Source of the DNA: an uncultured Bacteriovoracaceae bacterium
GTDB taxonomy: Bacteria > Bdellovibrionota > Bacteriovoracia > Bacteriovoracales > Bacteriovoracaceae
Direction: 5' to 3'
NCBI GenBank assembly: GCA_950054155.1
Contig: CATLOT010000018.1
Location: forward strand, 17,890 to 81,889
Length of the DNA stretch: 64,000 bases
The position numbers were made by a program, and so were the translations under genes. Shown here in pieces: positions 33,198 through 42,693 of this stretch (the first letter of the stretch is position 1; every line of letters begins with the position of its first letter). The notes beneath the pieces are model-generated. The model made no database searches, was not told where the DNA came from, and saw nothing but the letters and a program-made list of their open reading frames with translations.

Positions 33198-36080
33198 ATG
33201 AAAAAAATGAAAATATTTTTAACAATTCTGCTCTTATCGTTTTGTGCTAGTGGTGTAAGGGCTGATGTAGAACAAAGGCGAGAGCAACTTATCAGAATTA
33301 TTGATGAGGAGTTAAAAGAGGTCGTACGCCTTAATCGACAACTCGGGGCAAAGAACCCTGATCTCTTGTTAAGAATGGCAGAACTTTATTTGGAAAAAGC
33401 ACGTCTTGTTAATGAGAAAGAAAACAAAAAATGGCTGACACTTAGTCCAGAAGAGACTTCACGAATGGATCAGGCAAGATTTTTTTCGGAAAGTCGTAAG
33501 TACTTCAAAATGGCCCAGAAAACCTGCTTCTTTATCCTCAAAAAGTTTAAGCGATTTAAAGGCCGTGCTGATGTTTACTACATACTTGCTTATAACGCTA
33601 AAGAATTTCAAGACGAGAAAAAGGCGAAGACCTTTTTTCAAAGAGCTGTAAAGTACTCCAAAGCGGGAAGTTATACAGCGATAAAGTCGAAGCTCGCTCT
33701 TGGTGAGATGTATTACAACGAAAAAAAGTATAGTAAGGCCATACCACTTTACGAAAAAGCCCTGAGAAAGAAGGATCAAAAGTGGTGGACCAAAGATGCT
33801 TATAATTTAGCGTGGTGTTATTTTAGAGTTGGTAGTCAAAATAAGGCCATTAGGTTAATGACGGAAGTCCATAAGCTTAGTGGAAATTCATCCTATGTTG
33901 ATCTTAGTGATCAAGTTGAGAGGGATCTTGCTTATTTCTACTCTGAGTCTGGTCGCACAAGAGAGGCCCATCAATTTTTCAAAAAAATTGGAAAGGATGT
34001 TGGTCTTAACTTTTTTAAAGTTGGTAAATATCTAAAAGGGCAGGGGAAATATGCTGCCGCTGAGAAGTCTTTCAGTGAAGCTCTTAAGAATGCAAATGAT
34101 GACGAGTTAAAGAAAGATATTTATGTTGAACTTCTTTCTTTATATGAGCGCTTTGGAAAAACGAAAGAACATCTCGTAGCGACGAAAGCCCTTTATGAAA
34201 TGCATAAAAGAGGAGAATTAAATCCTGATCAAGTCGAAAGCCTGAAGTATCATGCGGGCAGAATGTCAGCAATGTTGCAAAAGCAAGTTGTCTCGAAAAC
34301 GAGTAGGAGACGGAAGAATATTAAAAGGATGAGGGCTGCCTATGCAACCCAGTATTTTCAAATCTTGTCAGGGCTGTCTGGAAAAGTTGACCACAAAGCA
34401 ATTTTCCATGCAGCTGAAACTCAATATGCTGTAAACGAGTTTGATAAGTCTGCTGGACTGTATGATCAGGCCTATGAGTTAGCTCTCTCATCGGGTGATA
34501 CGAAAATAGCTAATTTAGCCTTAGATGGACTAATGGCCAGCTTAAATGGAAAGGGAGTGAGTAAGGCAACAACATCTAAGTTCATGGGAAAAGCTTACTC
34601 AATCTTCTTAAAGAAGAATCCACGCTCAAAGGAAAGCTTTAAAGTTTATCAACGTTTATTCAATGAGAGGTTTAGTAAAGGTGATATTGCGGGAGCAGAA
34701 AGAACTCTTCTTGAATTCAAAAAGTATTTTCCAAAAAGTGAGAAGAAGCAAGAGGTGATGCTTGCAAAGATCATCGACCACTATAGGGAAAAGAATAATA
34801 GAGCGGCCATTGCGAAATGGGTTGAGAAAATCAATCAAGGTGAATTTAAGGTTAGCGCTAAGGTGGCAAAAAGATTACGGCTTATTCTTCTCTCCATTCA
34901 ATTTGATAAAGTTGAAAATCTTAACACCAAGGGGCAGAAAGTCGCTGCACTTAAGGGATACTTAGAGATTTATAAAGATGCAGAATCCAGTGCGGAAGCA
35001 AGGAAGAATGCAGCTTATAATATTAGTATTCTCTTTCATGAATTAGGTAATAAGGATAAAACCTATGATTGGGCCATGCGTGCCCTTTCCTTGATGAGTT
35101 CTAGTGATGTATTGGAATATGAGGATACTTTTCTATTAATAGCCTCAGGACTTTTTAATTTTAGAGAGTTTAGAAAGTCGGCTGAGATTTATGAGATTTC
35201 CCTTGAGAAAATTTGTAAGAAGAAATCAAAGAATAAGGAAACATTCTATAAGAATGCTAATATAATTTACCTCGCAGAGAAAAACTTACCCAAGGCCGTA
35301 GAAGTTCTGGAGTTAGGAAAGAAGTGTGGAATCAAAAGATCGACTCGCCAAGATGCTAATCTCGATACCTTGAGAGAAATCGGCGAGCAAGAGCGCTGGC
35401 AGTCTTTTGAGAACTTAATTAAAAGGCTTGATAACGACAGAAATTATATTCCAGATCTCATTTATCCGCTTGCGCAGTTAAGGGACACATATCTATCACG
35501 TGGGCGAACGGATGAAGCCAATCAAGCGAATAGAAAACTGATGAGCTTTTATCGGGCTGCACGGTCACGCAAACAAAAAATTCCACTAGAAGCTCTTGAT
35601 GTGGTTGCTGAAAACTACCTTATAGAGCTGAGAAGAGCAGCTGGGAATTTAAGTGACCTTAAACTGAGTTTCCCCGAGGCAGAATACAATAAGAAATTAA
35701 AAAGAAAGTTTTCATTATTAGATGCGGTAACAACTAAATCTCTAGAAGTTTTCAAGGTCGGAAGTGGTCATGGGATCGTTGAAGGCTACAGGATTCTTGT
35801 GGAAAGTTATCGCAAGCTCGCTCAGGAAATTTCAAGTTTTAGACCTGATAAGAAGAGTGAGGAATATGTCACATCCTTTCAAAAAAGTATGAGAGAGATT
35901 AGTCGTCCCATTGCTTTGAAGGCTGAGGAATTTGAGAATGAAGCAAAGAGGCAAATTCTCTCGTCAAAAATTCTTTCTAAATCAAATTTTTACTTTTTAG
36001 GTAACTCTAAATTACCTCTAGTTCCAGAGTTTTATCCTGTTAAAGCAGGTATCTTAATGGATAGGGGAGGAAAGCAATGA
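33198..36080 (+). CDS. GltD-like large periplasmic TPR protein
   Basis: 960 aa with signal peptide MKKMKIFLTILLLSFCASGVRA. It is almost entirely tetratricopeptide helices; the first block RMAELYLEKARLVNEKEN and later DAYNLAWCYFRVGSQNKAIRL and LALGEMYYNEKKYSKAI are typical. In myxobacterial gliding loci, a long TPR protein of this kind links the inner-membrane motor to outer-membrane adhesion proteins across the periplasm. It starts three bases after the previous stop and overlaps the next gene by four bases. Confidence 0.7.
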   Translation: MKKMKIFLTILLLSFCASGVRADVEQRREQLIRIIDEELKEVVRLNRQLGAKNPDLLLRMAELYLEKARLVNEKENKKWLTLSPEETSRMDQARFFSESRKYFKMAQKTCFFILKKFKRFKGRADVYYILAYNAKEFQDEKKAKTFFQRAVKYSKAGSYTAIKSKLALGEMYYNEKKYSKAIPLYEKALRKKDQKWWTKDAYNLAWCYFRVGSQNKAIRLMTEVHKLSGNSSYVDLSDQVERDLAYFYSESGRTREAHQFFKKIGKDVGLNFFKVGKYLKGQGKYAAAEKSFSEALKNANDDELKKDIYVELLSLYERFGKTKEHLVATKALYEMHKRGELNPDQVESLKYHAGRMSAMLQKQVVSKTSRRRKNIKRMRAAYATQYFQILSGLSGKVDHKAIFHAAETQYAVNEFDKSAGLYDQAYELALSSGDTKIANLALDGLMASLNGKGVSKATTSKFMGKAYSIFLKKNPRSKESFKVYQRLFNERFSKGDIAGAERTLLEFKKYFPKSEKKQEVMLAKIIDHYREKNNRAAIAKWVEKINQGEFKVSAKVAKRLRLILLSIQFDKVENLNTKGQKVAALKGYLEIYKDAESSAEARKNAAYNISILFHELGNKDKTYDWAMRALSLMSSSDVLEYEDTFLLIASGLFNFREFRKSAEIYEISLEKICKKKSKNKETFYKNANIIYLAEKNLPKAVEVLELGKKCGIKRSTRQDANLDTLREIGEQERWQSFENLIKRLDNDRNYIPDLIYPLAQLRDTYLSRGRTDEANQANRKLMSFYRAARSRKQKIPLEALDVVAENYLIELRRAAGNLSDLKLSFPEAEYNKKLKRKFSLLDAVTTKSLEVFKVGSGHGIVEGYRILVESYRKLAQEISSFRPDKKSEEYVTSFQKSMREISRPIALKAEEFENEAKRQILSSKILSKSNFYFLGNSKLPLVPEFYPVKAGILMDRGGKQ

Positions 36081-36985
36081 GATTAATAAATGTTCTTCTA
36101 TTGAGCCTGATTCTTACTGCTTGTGGCACTACAAGTAAGAAAAGTACCCCTAAGAGCGATATTGATACTGAGCTTGAAGGGTTAACGAATGAGAGCTTCG
36201 AGTGGCCCCAAGAGAAGGGATATAATACTGTCGATGACTTTTTAGATTCTTCTGTCACGAATGAGCCCAATGTTCTAGTGGGAGAATCCGTGGCCAAGGT
36301 TTCTAAAGAGGAGCTAGAGAGCCCAATGGATGTTCCAAGAGATATCGATAAAGCGATGCTTGCATGTTATCGAGGGAATTTTAATCTAGCGGATCAGATT
36401 TTTGACCGCATTATGCGCGAATATAGAAAAAATCCTATCTATTGGAATCAGGTCGGAAATTGTTTCATGATGAAGGGAAGCATGAGAAAAGCTCTTTTAT
36501 ATTTCAATAAGGCGCGAGACCTGAAGTCCTCCTATACTCCTCCTGTTAATAATATTGGTGTTATTTTCGAGAAAAATGGTTTTTATCAAAAAGCCCTCAA
36601 AAGTTATGAAGAAGCAAAAAAACAGTCGTCTTTTAGTCTTACGCCTATTTTTAATCTAGCGCAGGTCTATGCGCGCTTTGGATTTATTAATGAAGGAAAG
36701 AAGCTATTTGAATCGCTTGTTAGAATCAATGCGAAAGACGATGACGCTCTCTTTGGATTAGCCTTCTTTGAACTTGCTTCTGGGGATAGTGCTCGCTCGT
36801 TACAGATTTTTGAAGCGTTAAGTCGTGATTACAGAGGGTATCCTGAGGTTGCCGTAAATCTCGCCTATGCACTTTATTTGAAGGGTGATGCGTCTCAGGC
36901 TAGAGATATTCTTTCTGATCTCAAGGTCACTCGTAATCCAGAATTAAATGACTATATTGGAAGAATTAAAAGGTTGGTGAACTAA
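36077..36985 (+). CDS. gltE: GltE-type TPR lipoprotein of the gliding machinery
   Basis: 302 aa. Lipoprotein signal LLLSLILTAC with lipidated Cys16, a disordered acidic linker, then four to five TPR units (about 95-300): CYRGNFNLADQIFDRIM, NPIYWNQVGNCFMMKGSM, PPVNNIGVIFEKNGFYQ and so on. This matches the gliding TPR lipoprotein GltE in type and gene position. It probably sits on the periplasmic face of a membrane as a scaffold. It is coupled by overlapping stops and starts to both neighbours. Confidence 0.7.
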   Translation: MRLINVLLLSLILTACGTTSKKSTPKSDIDTELEGLTNESFEWPQEKGYNTVDDFLDSSVTNEPNVLVGESVAKVSKEELESPMDVPRDIDKAMLACYRGNFNLADQIFDRIMREYRKNPIYWNQVGNCFMMKGSMRKALLYFNKARDLKSSYTPPVNNIGVIFEKNGFYQKALKSYEEAKKQSSFSLTPIFNLAQVYARFGFINEGKKLFESLVRINAKDDDALFGLAFFELASGDSARSLQIFEALSRDYRGYPEVAVNLAYALYLKGDASQARDILSDLKVTRNPELNDYIGRIKRLVN

Positions 36986-37248
36986 TGAAAAGCCTAGCAT
37001 TCATCTTAGTCCTCATTTTCTGCATAAGTAGCTTTGCTCAAGAGGCGGGTGTTCAAGCCCCAAAGATTATTTATAAATATAAAAAATATCAGAAATTTGA
37101 TTTTGAAGATCTTGTTATCGAAGGGGAAACAGGGAGCCCTGGGGACCTTTCGATTATTCCTCGCTATCAAAGGAAGTTTAAAAATGTTCTTCCCTATAGG
37201 AAGAACTTCAACGCAGAAATGAGAAAAAGTATCGAGCGTATTCGCTAA
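36985..37248 (+). CDS. small secreted GltF/CglF-like protein
   Basis: 87 aa with signal peptide MKSLAFILVLIFCISSFAQ. The short mature part carries the block KYQKFDFEDLVIEGETGSPG and then LPYRKNFNAEM, a pattern I associate with the small gliding protein CglF/GltF. Its ATG overlaps the gltE stop by one base, and gltG follows 13 bases on. The call rests on motif memory and context, so confidence is moderate. Confidence 0.6.
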   Translation: MKSLAFILVLIFCISSFAQEAGVQAPKIIYKYKKYQKFDFEDLVIEGETGSPGDLSIIPRYQRKFKNVLPYRKNFNAEMRKSIERIR

Positions 37249-37261
37249 ATAGGGATAGATT

Positions 37262-39208
37262 ATGGATACGGAAGTCCAGAGAGAAAAAATTCATTTTGAA
37301 GTAAAGGCAGAGGGCCCTAATGGAAGTAGGGTCGTATTTCCTCTTGTGAAAAGGAGATCGCTGATTGGTCGAGGCCAAGCCTGTGACATTGTTCTTCCTT
37401 TTCCTGATATTAGCTCAATACACGCAGTGATTGAGGTAACCAGTAAGAATGAAATTAAAGTCTACGACCTTAATTCGAAGAATGGGACCAAGGTTTCTGG
37501 TGAGCGTGTTGTCGTTGCTCAGGTCAAATTAGATCAAGAGCTATTTCTTGGGGACAATAGGATCGTCGTCACTAACTTTAAGGTGGCTGATCTTCCGGCT
37601 GCTCCCCTTGAGGCTATTACCCCTAATTTACCACCACGAGCACCAGAAGAAGTTGTAGGAAATGAAGTTGTTATTCCTTTTGTTAAGTATCCCTTAGAAA
37701 AAGATAAGAAGGCTGAATTCAGTAGTTATATTTTTGAGGATTCGGACCATCTCTATCCCATTTTTAAGTATGATGTTAGCCGCTCGGCAGTTGAAATTAT
37801 CATTGTCTTTAATGATCGAATTCAAAGTGTTGATTATATTCCCGATATCGATGGAACTTATTCTCTCGTTGGAAACACACCCAAAAATAACCAGCTAAGT
37901 TATCCCTATCTGGGAAGTGGTGAGGTCGTCCCTTTTATCAATATCAAAAATAAGAGCACTGAAGTTATGCCTATACCAGGCTATGAACTTCAGAGCCTTA
38001 CAGATAAAAAGTTGGAGGGAAATTCAAGCTTCTATCTCAACGATGATGAAATTATTCAATTCAGTAAGCAACATATTCAAATTTTTGTCAGAAGGACAGA
38101 AGCACCACCGAAGGTAGCGGCAGCACCTGTCCTGAGAAGAGATCCAGAGCTTAAGAAATATATGTTTCTGATGCTCTTTCTTGTGCTAAGTTTCCTTGTT
38201 CCTTTTTCTCTCTTTGAAGTTAATGAAGAGGTGGAGGAAGAAAAAGCTCCGGAGCGAATTGCGACAATCCTCTATAAAAGAAAGCTTACTCTTTCTAAGA
38301 GTAAGGCAATCGATAAAACTAAGGATGCACCAAAGAAAGTACAAAAGAGTCCAAAGCTAACGAAGTCGAAGCCTAAGGATAAGCCTAAAGAGAAGAAAAT
38401 AACCAAAAAGGTCGAAAAGCCTAAAGCGGTTAAAAATAAGGGTGTTAAAACGGCGAAAAAGAGCGGCAAAGTCAGAAAGGCCAGTCCAAATAAGGGACCT
38501 AAGAATGTTAAAGTTGATAAGGTTTCAGCGACAAGACCTAAGACTGCCCGAGCAGCGCGAGGAGCGGGAAGACCGACTCGAGCGGCTAAAGCTTCGGCAA
38601 GCTCAAAAGGAACCGTTGACACTTATAAAAGTGTGGACTTTAAATCAACAGTATCTAGCCTTCTCACAAAAGGCGGGTCTACTCGTGCTGCCAAGGTTGC
38701 AGCAGATAGTTCAAGTGGAATTCGCGGGTCTTCTGTAAGTCAGGCAACGAATGGTGCAACCATTAAGACTGCCCAAGTGACAAATAATACAGGAAGCCTT
38801 TCAGGTGTTACCGAGGGGACTCTTGATCAAAGTCGAGGAGTTGAGGGCTTAGTGAATAAGAAGAGCATTTATACTGCTGGTCTTCCTTTTAAAACCGTTA
38901 TCCTTGGTGGCCTAGATCCCGATGTTATTAGAAGAATTCTCGTAGAAAATATTCCACTCTTTAGGCACTGTTACCAGCAAGAACTTGATGCTTCTAAAAG
39001 AGCCTTCAATGGAATTGTGAAACTTAATTTTATTATTGGGGCCTCAGGCCATGTGACGAAGGCTGGTGTATCAGGTAATAATAATCTCCCGAGTAAAGTT
39101 AAGGGCTGTGTTGTGAATGTTTTAAGGAGAATTACTTTCCCAGAGCCGATGGGCGGGGGCGTTGTTGAAGTTGGTCAGCCAATGAACTTTTATCCTAAAA
39201 TGAAATGA
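37262..39208 (+). CDS. gltG: GltG-type FHA/TM/AgmX-PglI gliding protein
   Basis: 648 aa. FHA domain (about 30-110) with IGRGQACDIVLPFPDISSIH and YDLNSKNGT, which bind phosphothreonine; a middle domain (140-280); one membrane segment (about 300-318); a Lys/Pro/Ala-rich periplasm-spanning linker (about 340-450); and a C-terminal AgmX/PglI domain (about 555-648) with NIPLFRHCYQQEL and RITFPEPMGGG. In Myxococcus GltG couples the cytoplasmic and periplasmic parts of the gliding machine, analogous to TonB. The energising proteins are encoded 2 kb away on the other strand. Confidence 0.83.
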   Translation: MDTEVQREKIHFEVKAEGPNGSRVVFPLVKRRSLIGRGQACDIVLPFPDISSIHAVIEVTSKNEIKVYDLNSKNGTKVSGERVVVAQVKLDQELFLGDNRIVVTNFKVADLPAAPLEAITPNLPPRAPEEVVGNEVVIPFVKYPLEKDKKAEFSSYIFEDSDHLYPIFKYDVSRSAVEIIIVFNDRIQSVDYIPDIDGTYSLVGNTPKNNQLSYPYLGSGEVVPFINIKNKSTEVMPIPGYELQSLTDKKLEGNSSFYLNDDEIIQFSKQHIQIFVRRTEAPPKVAAAPVLRRDPELKKYMFLMLFLVLSFLVPFSLFEVNEEVEEEKAPERIATILYKRKLTLSKSKAIDKTKDAPKKVQKSPKLTKSKPKDKPKEKKITKKVEKPKAVKNKGVKTAKKSGKVRKASPNKGPKNVKVDKVSATRPKTARAARGAGRPTRAAKASASSKGTVDTYKSVDFKSTVSSLLTKGGSTRAAKVAADSSSGIRGSSVSQATNGATIKTAQVTNNTGSLSGVTEGTLDQSRGVEGLVNKKSIYTAGLPFKTVILGGLDPDVIRRILVENIPLFRHCYQQELDASKRAFNGIVKLNFIIGASGHVTKAGVSGNNNLPSKVKGCVVNVLRRITFPEPMGGGVVEVGQPMNFYPKMK

Positions 39209-39681
39209 TTAATTGGTTTAAGAAAGTTACAGACACGCTGGCCTTAGGTTGTGTTCTTGTAACTTTCTATCTTTCTTATAAAGGGTTAAAAGAAGAATTA
39301 GTTTTAACAAGATCAAGTTTAAGTCGTCTAAAAGAGCTTTCAGTTCAGGACCTACCAAAGATTATTCAGATAGAAGATGCTTTTTTTGATTATAAGCGAG
39401 AATACTGCGCAGAAAGTGAACACCTCTCTTTGAAATTAAACTTCAGTGCAAATGGTAATGTTGCTTTTGAAGTTGATGTTAAAAAAGCCATCGAGAATAG
39501 TGCTATTCCAGTAAAAGGTTATCACTGGACAGAGAATTCCATTTTTATGGAGATTTGGTTTAAGTCCGAATCCTCTGAAGTGATGAAGTTAACTAAGGTA
39601 CTACTTGATGAAAATAATCTTATTCTTGAATTTTATTTGGATGATGTTCCATTCAATCTTGTAAACTGTAAAAAGCCTTAG
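39205..39681 (+). CDS. single-pass membrane protein of unknown function
   Basis: 158 aa. One N-terminal membrane segment (LALGCVLVTFYLSYKG, about 12-27), then a short coiled stretch and a globular part with two cysteines (about C68 and C155) that is probably periplasmic. No family recognised. It overlaps gltG by four bases, so it is the last gene of the gliding operon, and overlaps the convergent gene by four bases. The similar layout of the next gene suggests they could be paralogues or partners. Confidence 0.6.
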   Translation: MINWFKKVTDTLALGCVLVTFYLSYKGLKEELVLTRSSLSRLKELSVQDLPKIIQIEDAFFDYKREYCAESEHLSLKLNFSANGNVAFEVDVKKAIENSAIPVKGYHWTENSIFMEIWFKSESSEVMKLTKVLLDENNLILEFYLDDVPFNLVNCKKP

Positions 39682-40253
39682 AAGGAGTCCCTAACTCTTT
39701 GCGGACAAAAACTATTAGTGAAGGCAGTTTCTCCAAGTGAAAATTGCCTAATATAACCCCTAGAGTCTACGTTAAGTATGGTAAATCTGCGGTTTATAGG
39801 AATTCCGTCTTCGATTAGTGTAAAATAGATATAGGGACTATATAACAGATGAGTACCTGTCACATCAGGCCTATTTCTATTCGTGATATTTGGCTTATCA
39901 TCTGTACTGAGCTCGAAGATAAAAAGCCGATTGTCACTTCTGAATTCCAAAGCAGCAAAGTCTGTATTCTCTCGTTCAGTCTTGTTACAATAGAATCCCT
40001 CTATAAATTTGAGCTTTGAATTTTCGCTATTGGACTTAAAGATGTGAGCAGGAAGCTCATTTTTTCCTAAGGTTTGCCCCACCTCATTAACGAGCTTTAT
40101 TATTTGGGACTGATTGTGAAGCTTAAGATGAACATCACTCATTTTTTCTTCCAGAGTCTTAACTTGGGTTAAGAGCTGAAAGCCAAAATAGACCGCAGCA
40201 GATGATACTAAGATTAGAAAAGAAACTACTAATAATTGAAAATTCTTACTCAT
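39678..40253 (-). CDS. single-pass membrane protein of unknown function
   Basis: 191 aa from the ATG at 40253, which has AGAGGA just upstream (an upstream start lacks one). One membrane segment (LLVVSFLILVSSAAVYFGF), then a coiled-coil-like stretch (LLTQVKTLEEKMSDV) and a beta-rich C-terminal part with two cysteines. It resembles the convergent neighbour in layout. A strong promoter precedes it. No family recognised; the place inside the gliding locus suggests a role there. Confidence 0.6.
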   Translation of the reverse strand: MSKNFQLLVVSFLILVSSAAVYFGFQLLTQVKTLEEKMSDVHLKLHNQSQIIKLVNEVGQTLGKNELPAHIFKSNSENSKLKFIEGFYCNKTERENTDFAALEFRSDNRLFIFELSTDDKPNITNRNRPDVTGTHLLYSPYIYFTLIEDGIPINRRFTILNVDSRGYIRQFSLGETAFTNSFCPQRVRDSF

Positions 40254-40287
40254 AGATCCTCTGATCTCACAATTTAACGTCCACATA

Positions 40288-40315
40288 ATTTTAGCATCTT
40301 ATAGTTTCATGGCAA
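40288..40315 (-). promoter_or_regulatory. strong sigma-70-type promoter
   Basis: Read on the minus strand, TTGCCA (40315-40310), a 16-base spacer ending in TGC, and TAAAAT (40293-40288). It drives the gene starting at 40253 with a leader of about 28 bases. Confidence 0.65.
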
Positions 40316-40421
40316 GGAATTGATGCAAAGAGGAGGCGAGGTCTTATTGTTGGGGCTGTCTTAAGTATTTGATTTTTAATGAGAGTGAGAACCATGAGAG
40401 TATAACTGTGTAGACCTCTAT

Positions 40422-40889
40422 ATGAGCGAGATGACCGTGGTTCAAAGAATATCTCTTTTACTTAAATTGATCCTTTCAAGCCTTTTTGGATTACTTTTAA
40501 TCTTCGAGTACTTTGATGGTGTTCATGATCTCTCCGACTGGGCAGTCTTCTTCTTCTTCATCCTTATGGTGAATGATTGTTACATTCACTACAGAGTGGC
40601 AAAGGGGAGGTCTTTTAAAGAATGGGTCCTAAGTCCAAGAGATGACGGGAAAAAGCTCTTAATGAATGGGATCTTCTTTGCTGTTCTACTCATCTCAATT
40701 CTGAGTGAATTTATTTTTGTCATGGATGTCGGGACTCGAGATATCTTTTACAAGAGCCTTTTTATTATTTGGTCTGGTATTTTCTTGGGAGTCAATATCT
40801 ACAAGCTAAAGGAAACCTTCAATTTAAAGCGCTTAATGGTAACAAATGTTGCCCTCATGATCTTGATTGGCAGTGTTGTGATGTTCTAA
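40422..40889 (+). CDS. four-helix membrane protein of unknown function
   Basis: 155 aa with four predicted membrane segments (about 10-27, 35-53, 83-101 and 106-152 region) and a basic loop KGRSFKEWVLSPRDDGKK. No family recognised. TATAAC at 40401-40406 is a possible -10. A second ATG at 40431 with GAGCGAG upstream would give a slightly shorter protein. The gene sits between the two halves of the gliding locus and overlaps the convergent aglS-like gene by four bases. Confidence 0.55.
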   Translation: MSEMTVVQRISLLLKLILSSLFGLLLIFEYFDGVHDLSDWAVFFFFILMVNDCYIHYRVAKGRSFKEWVLSPRDDGKKLLMNGIFFAVLLISILSEFIFVMDVGTRDIFYKSLFIIWSGIFLGVNIYKLKETFNLKRLMVTNVALMILIGSVVMF

Positions 40890-41401
40890 TTTCCTTCGCC
40901 TAGAACAACAAACTTATAGGATCGATAACCAGCCTCAGCTGCAGTATAAAGAATCTTTTTTACCTCAGAGTATTTGATCGTCTTATCAACGATGAGATTT
41001 ATAATACCTGAGAATTTTTGCGCCTCTGGAGAAGACTTCTCGACTTGTTTAATGATTCTCTTCTTTTTCACGAGTTCATTATAAAGCGGGATTATTCTTC
41101 TTTTTCCCTGGTCATAGGGATTCCCTTTAGGATCCTCTTTATCAAGGATAACCTGGTCATCTACCCAAATTGTGCTGGGGGAGACCTGAACCACCACTCC
41201 TGATGTATTAACGTCGCTTGAATTTGAAGTTGGTAGTGTAATGTCTTTTGGGACGTTGAGGATGACACCTGTTGTATTGTAGCTCTTTAAAAGAAAAACA
41301 AGCATGATGACCAGAATATCGAGTAGGGATGTGATATCGATATCAACAGGGCCTTTCTTATTTCTTCTTCCTCTATTTCGAATCGAGCGATTAAGTCTCA
41401 T
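40886..41401 (-). CDS. ExbD/TolR-like stator protein (AglS-type)
   Basis: 171 aa. A basic N-terminus, then one membrane helix holding the proton-carrying Asp in VDIDITSLLDILVIM, and a periplasmic domain with the ExbD ending VDKTIKYSEVKKIL and GYRSYKFVVL. With the next two genes it forms a TolQ-TolR-type proton channel. In Myxococcus AglR-AglQ-AglS power gliding through the Glt complex, and gene order here (R, Q, S) matches. It starts nine bases after the previous stop. Confidence 0.8.
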   Translation of the reverse strand: MRLNRSIRNRGRRNKKGPVDIDITSLLDILVIMLVFLLKSYNTTGVILNVPKDITLPTSNSSDVNTSGVVVQVSPSTIWVDDQVILDKEDPKGNPYDQGKRRIIPLYNELVKKKRIIKQVEKSSPEAQKFSGIINLIVDKTIKYSEVKKILYTAAEAGYRSYKFVVLGEGN

Positions 41402-41410
41402 TTCTAATCC

Positions 41411-41935
41411 TTAACTTCTTATGTTGCCAAAGACAATCTTATCAAAGAGGTACTTGGCAGGGTTGTCCATGCCATCCTTATCTTTGATGTAGATCGCATC
41501 GTCCGTCTTTCTAAGGAGCCTCACGGCATCCATGATTTTAACGATAATATCGTACTCAATGTCGACGATAGGTTCGAGTACCACAGATCTCTCCGTCTTA
41601 TAAGTTTTCTTAAGATCAATCATATAAGTATGAAGGCTTTCAAAGTCGTATTCACCCTCACTATTCTTAGGGATCTTCTTGATGAGACGAGAGGGCACAC
41701 CTTTATAAACATTAAGTCCTGAGTTATAGACCTTAACAGTTAATGCCAATGGCTTCTTATTGGAAGGGGGAGTAGAAGAAACAATTGGCACATCAGACTG
41801 AACTTCAAAGATTTTAATAAAATTCGCTGACATGAGAAGAAAGAAAATAAAGATAAAAACAGCGTCCAAAATAGGAATAAGATTGAGACGCTGTGCTGGC
41901 TCTTTTCTCTTTCTTCTACTAGGTGTTCTTAACAC
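41411..41935 (-). CDS. ExbD/TolR-like stator protein (AglQ-type)
   Basis: 174 aa starting at GTG (41935), with GAGG upstream. The membrane helix LNLIPILDAVFIFIFFLL contains the conserved Asp. The periplasmic domain has LTVKVYNSGLNVYKG and LEPIVDIEYDIIVKIMDAV, the usual ExbD/TolR fold. It is the second ExbD-like gene of the trio; together the pair probably forms a heteromeric periplasmic anchor. It lies 14 bases after the aglR stop. Confidence 0.8.
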   Translation of the reverse strand: MLRTPSRRKRKEPAQRLNLIPILDAVFIFIFFLLMSANFIKIFEVQSDVPIVSSTPPSNKKPLALTVKVYNSGLNVYKGVPSRLIKKIPKNSEGEYDFESLHTYMIDLKKTYKTERSVVLEPIVDIEYDIIVKIMDAVRLLRKTDDAIYIKDKDGMDNPAKYLFDKIVFGNIRS

Positions 41936-41949
41936 AATAACCTCGTCGA

Positions 41950-42618
41950 TTAAGCTTTAGTGTTCTTTGTTCCAAGAAGATCAAGTAACTTTACTGAAAA
42001 CTCATCAATCTCATTGATGATCTTTTCAGACTTTGAACTTAAGAAAGTGTGAATCATCATAATGGAAATCGCAGCGAGAAGACCTAAGAAAGTAGTGTTC
42101 ATGGCTTTAGAAATACCCGTCGCCAGAAGCTCTGCTTTTTGAGCAGGGTCAGCAGCAGCAACAGCTGCAAATGATTCAATAAGACCAGAGATTGTACCAA
42201 GAAGTCCAAATAGGGTTGAAACGTTAGCAATCATTTGTAAATAATTAAGTCTTAGCTCAACTTTTGGAATGACTTCTAAGGCAGTGGCATCAATCGCATT
42301 TTGAATTTGTTCTGTGGATTCTGAAGCTCTCTTGAGTCCTGACTTAAGAACGCGAGGAAGAGCAGCAACTGAACCGGAGCAAACGCGAATAGCTCCTTGA
42401 ATATCATTACTGAGAACGTAACGTTGAAGCTCGTTCATAAATGATGATCCATCAACGTCGAGCTTAAAGCTTAGTTTCATAAATCTTTCTAAACTAATCC
42501 CAATGCCAACGGCCCAAATGAGAAAAATCACTCCCATAAAGATACCGCCGCTTTGAATGAAATCGGCTAGAGAATTAACACTTGTTAGTACGGCTGAGCC
42601 CTCAACTGATCCTTCCAT
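41950..42618 (-). CDS. aglR: AglR-type TolQ/ExbB/MotA proton channel protein
   Basis: 222 aa with three membrane helices: about 25-45, 125-147 (ANVSTLFGLLGTISGLIESF, the TolQ/ExbB signature) and 170-192. The large cytoplasmic loop lies between helices 1 and 2. It forms the channel with the two ExbD-like proteins encoded just downstream and would use the proton gradient to drive Glt complexes. AGGAG is present before the ATG. Confidence 0.85.
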   Translation of the reverse strand: MEGSVEGSAVLTSVNSLADFIQSGGIFMGVIFLIWAVGIGISLERFMKLSFKLDVDGSSFMNELQRYVLSNDIQGAIRVCSGSVAALPRVLKSGLKRASESTEQIQNAIDATALEVIPKVELRLNYLQMIANVSTLFGLLGTISGLIESFAAVAAADPAQKAELLATGISKAMNTTFLGLLAAISIMMIHTFLSSKSEKIINEIDEFSVKLLDLLGTKNTKA

Positions 42619-42693
42619 GATCTCTCAACTCCTGTTCTTGAGGTTTAAACTTATGACTTATCTAATCATTTTAAGGGATGTTGTAACTAAGTG

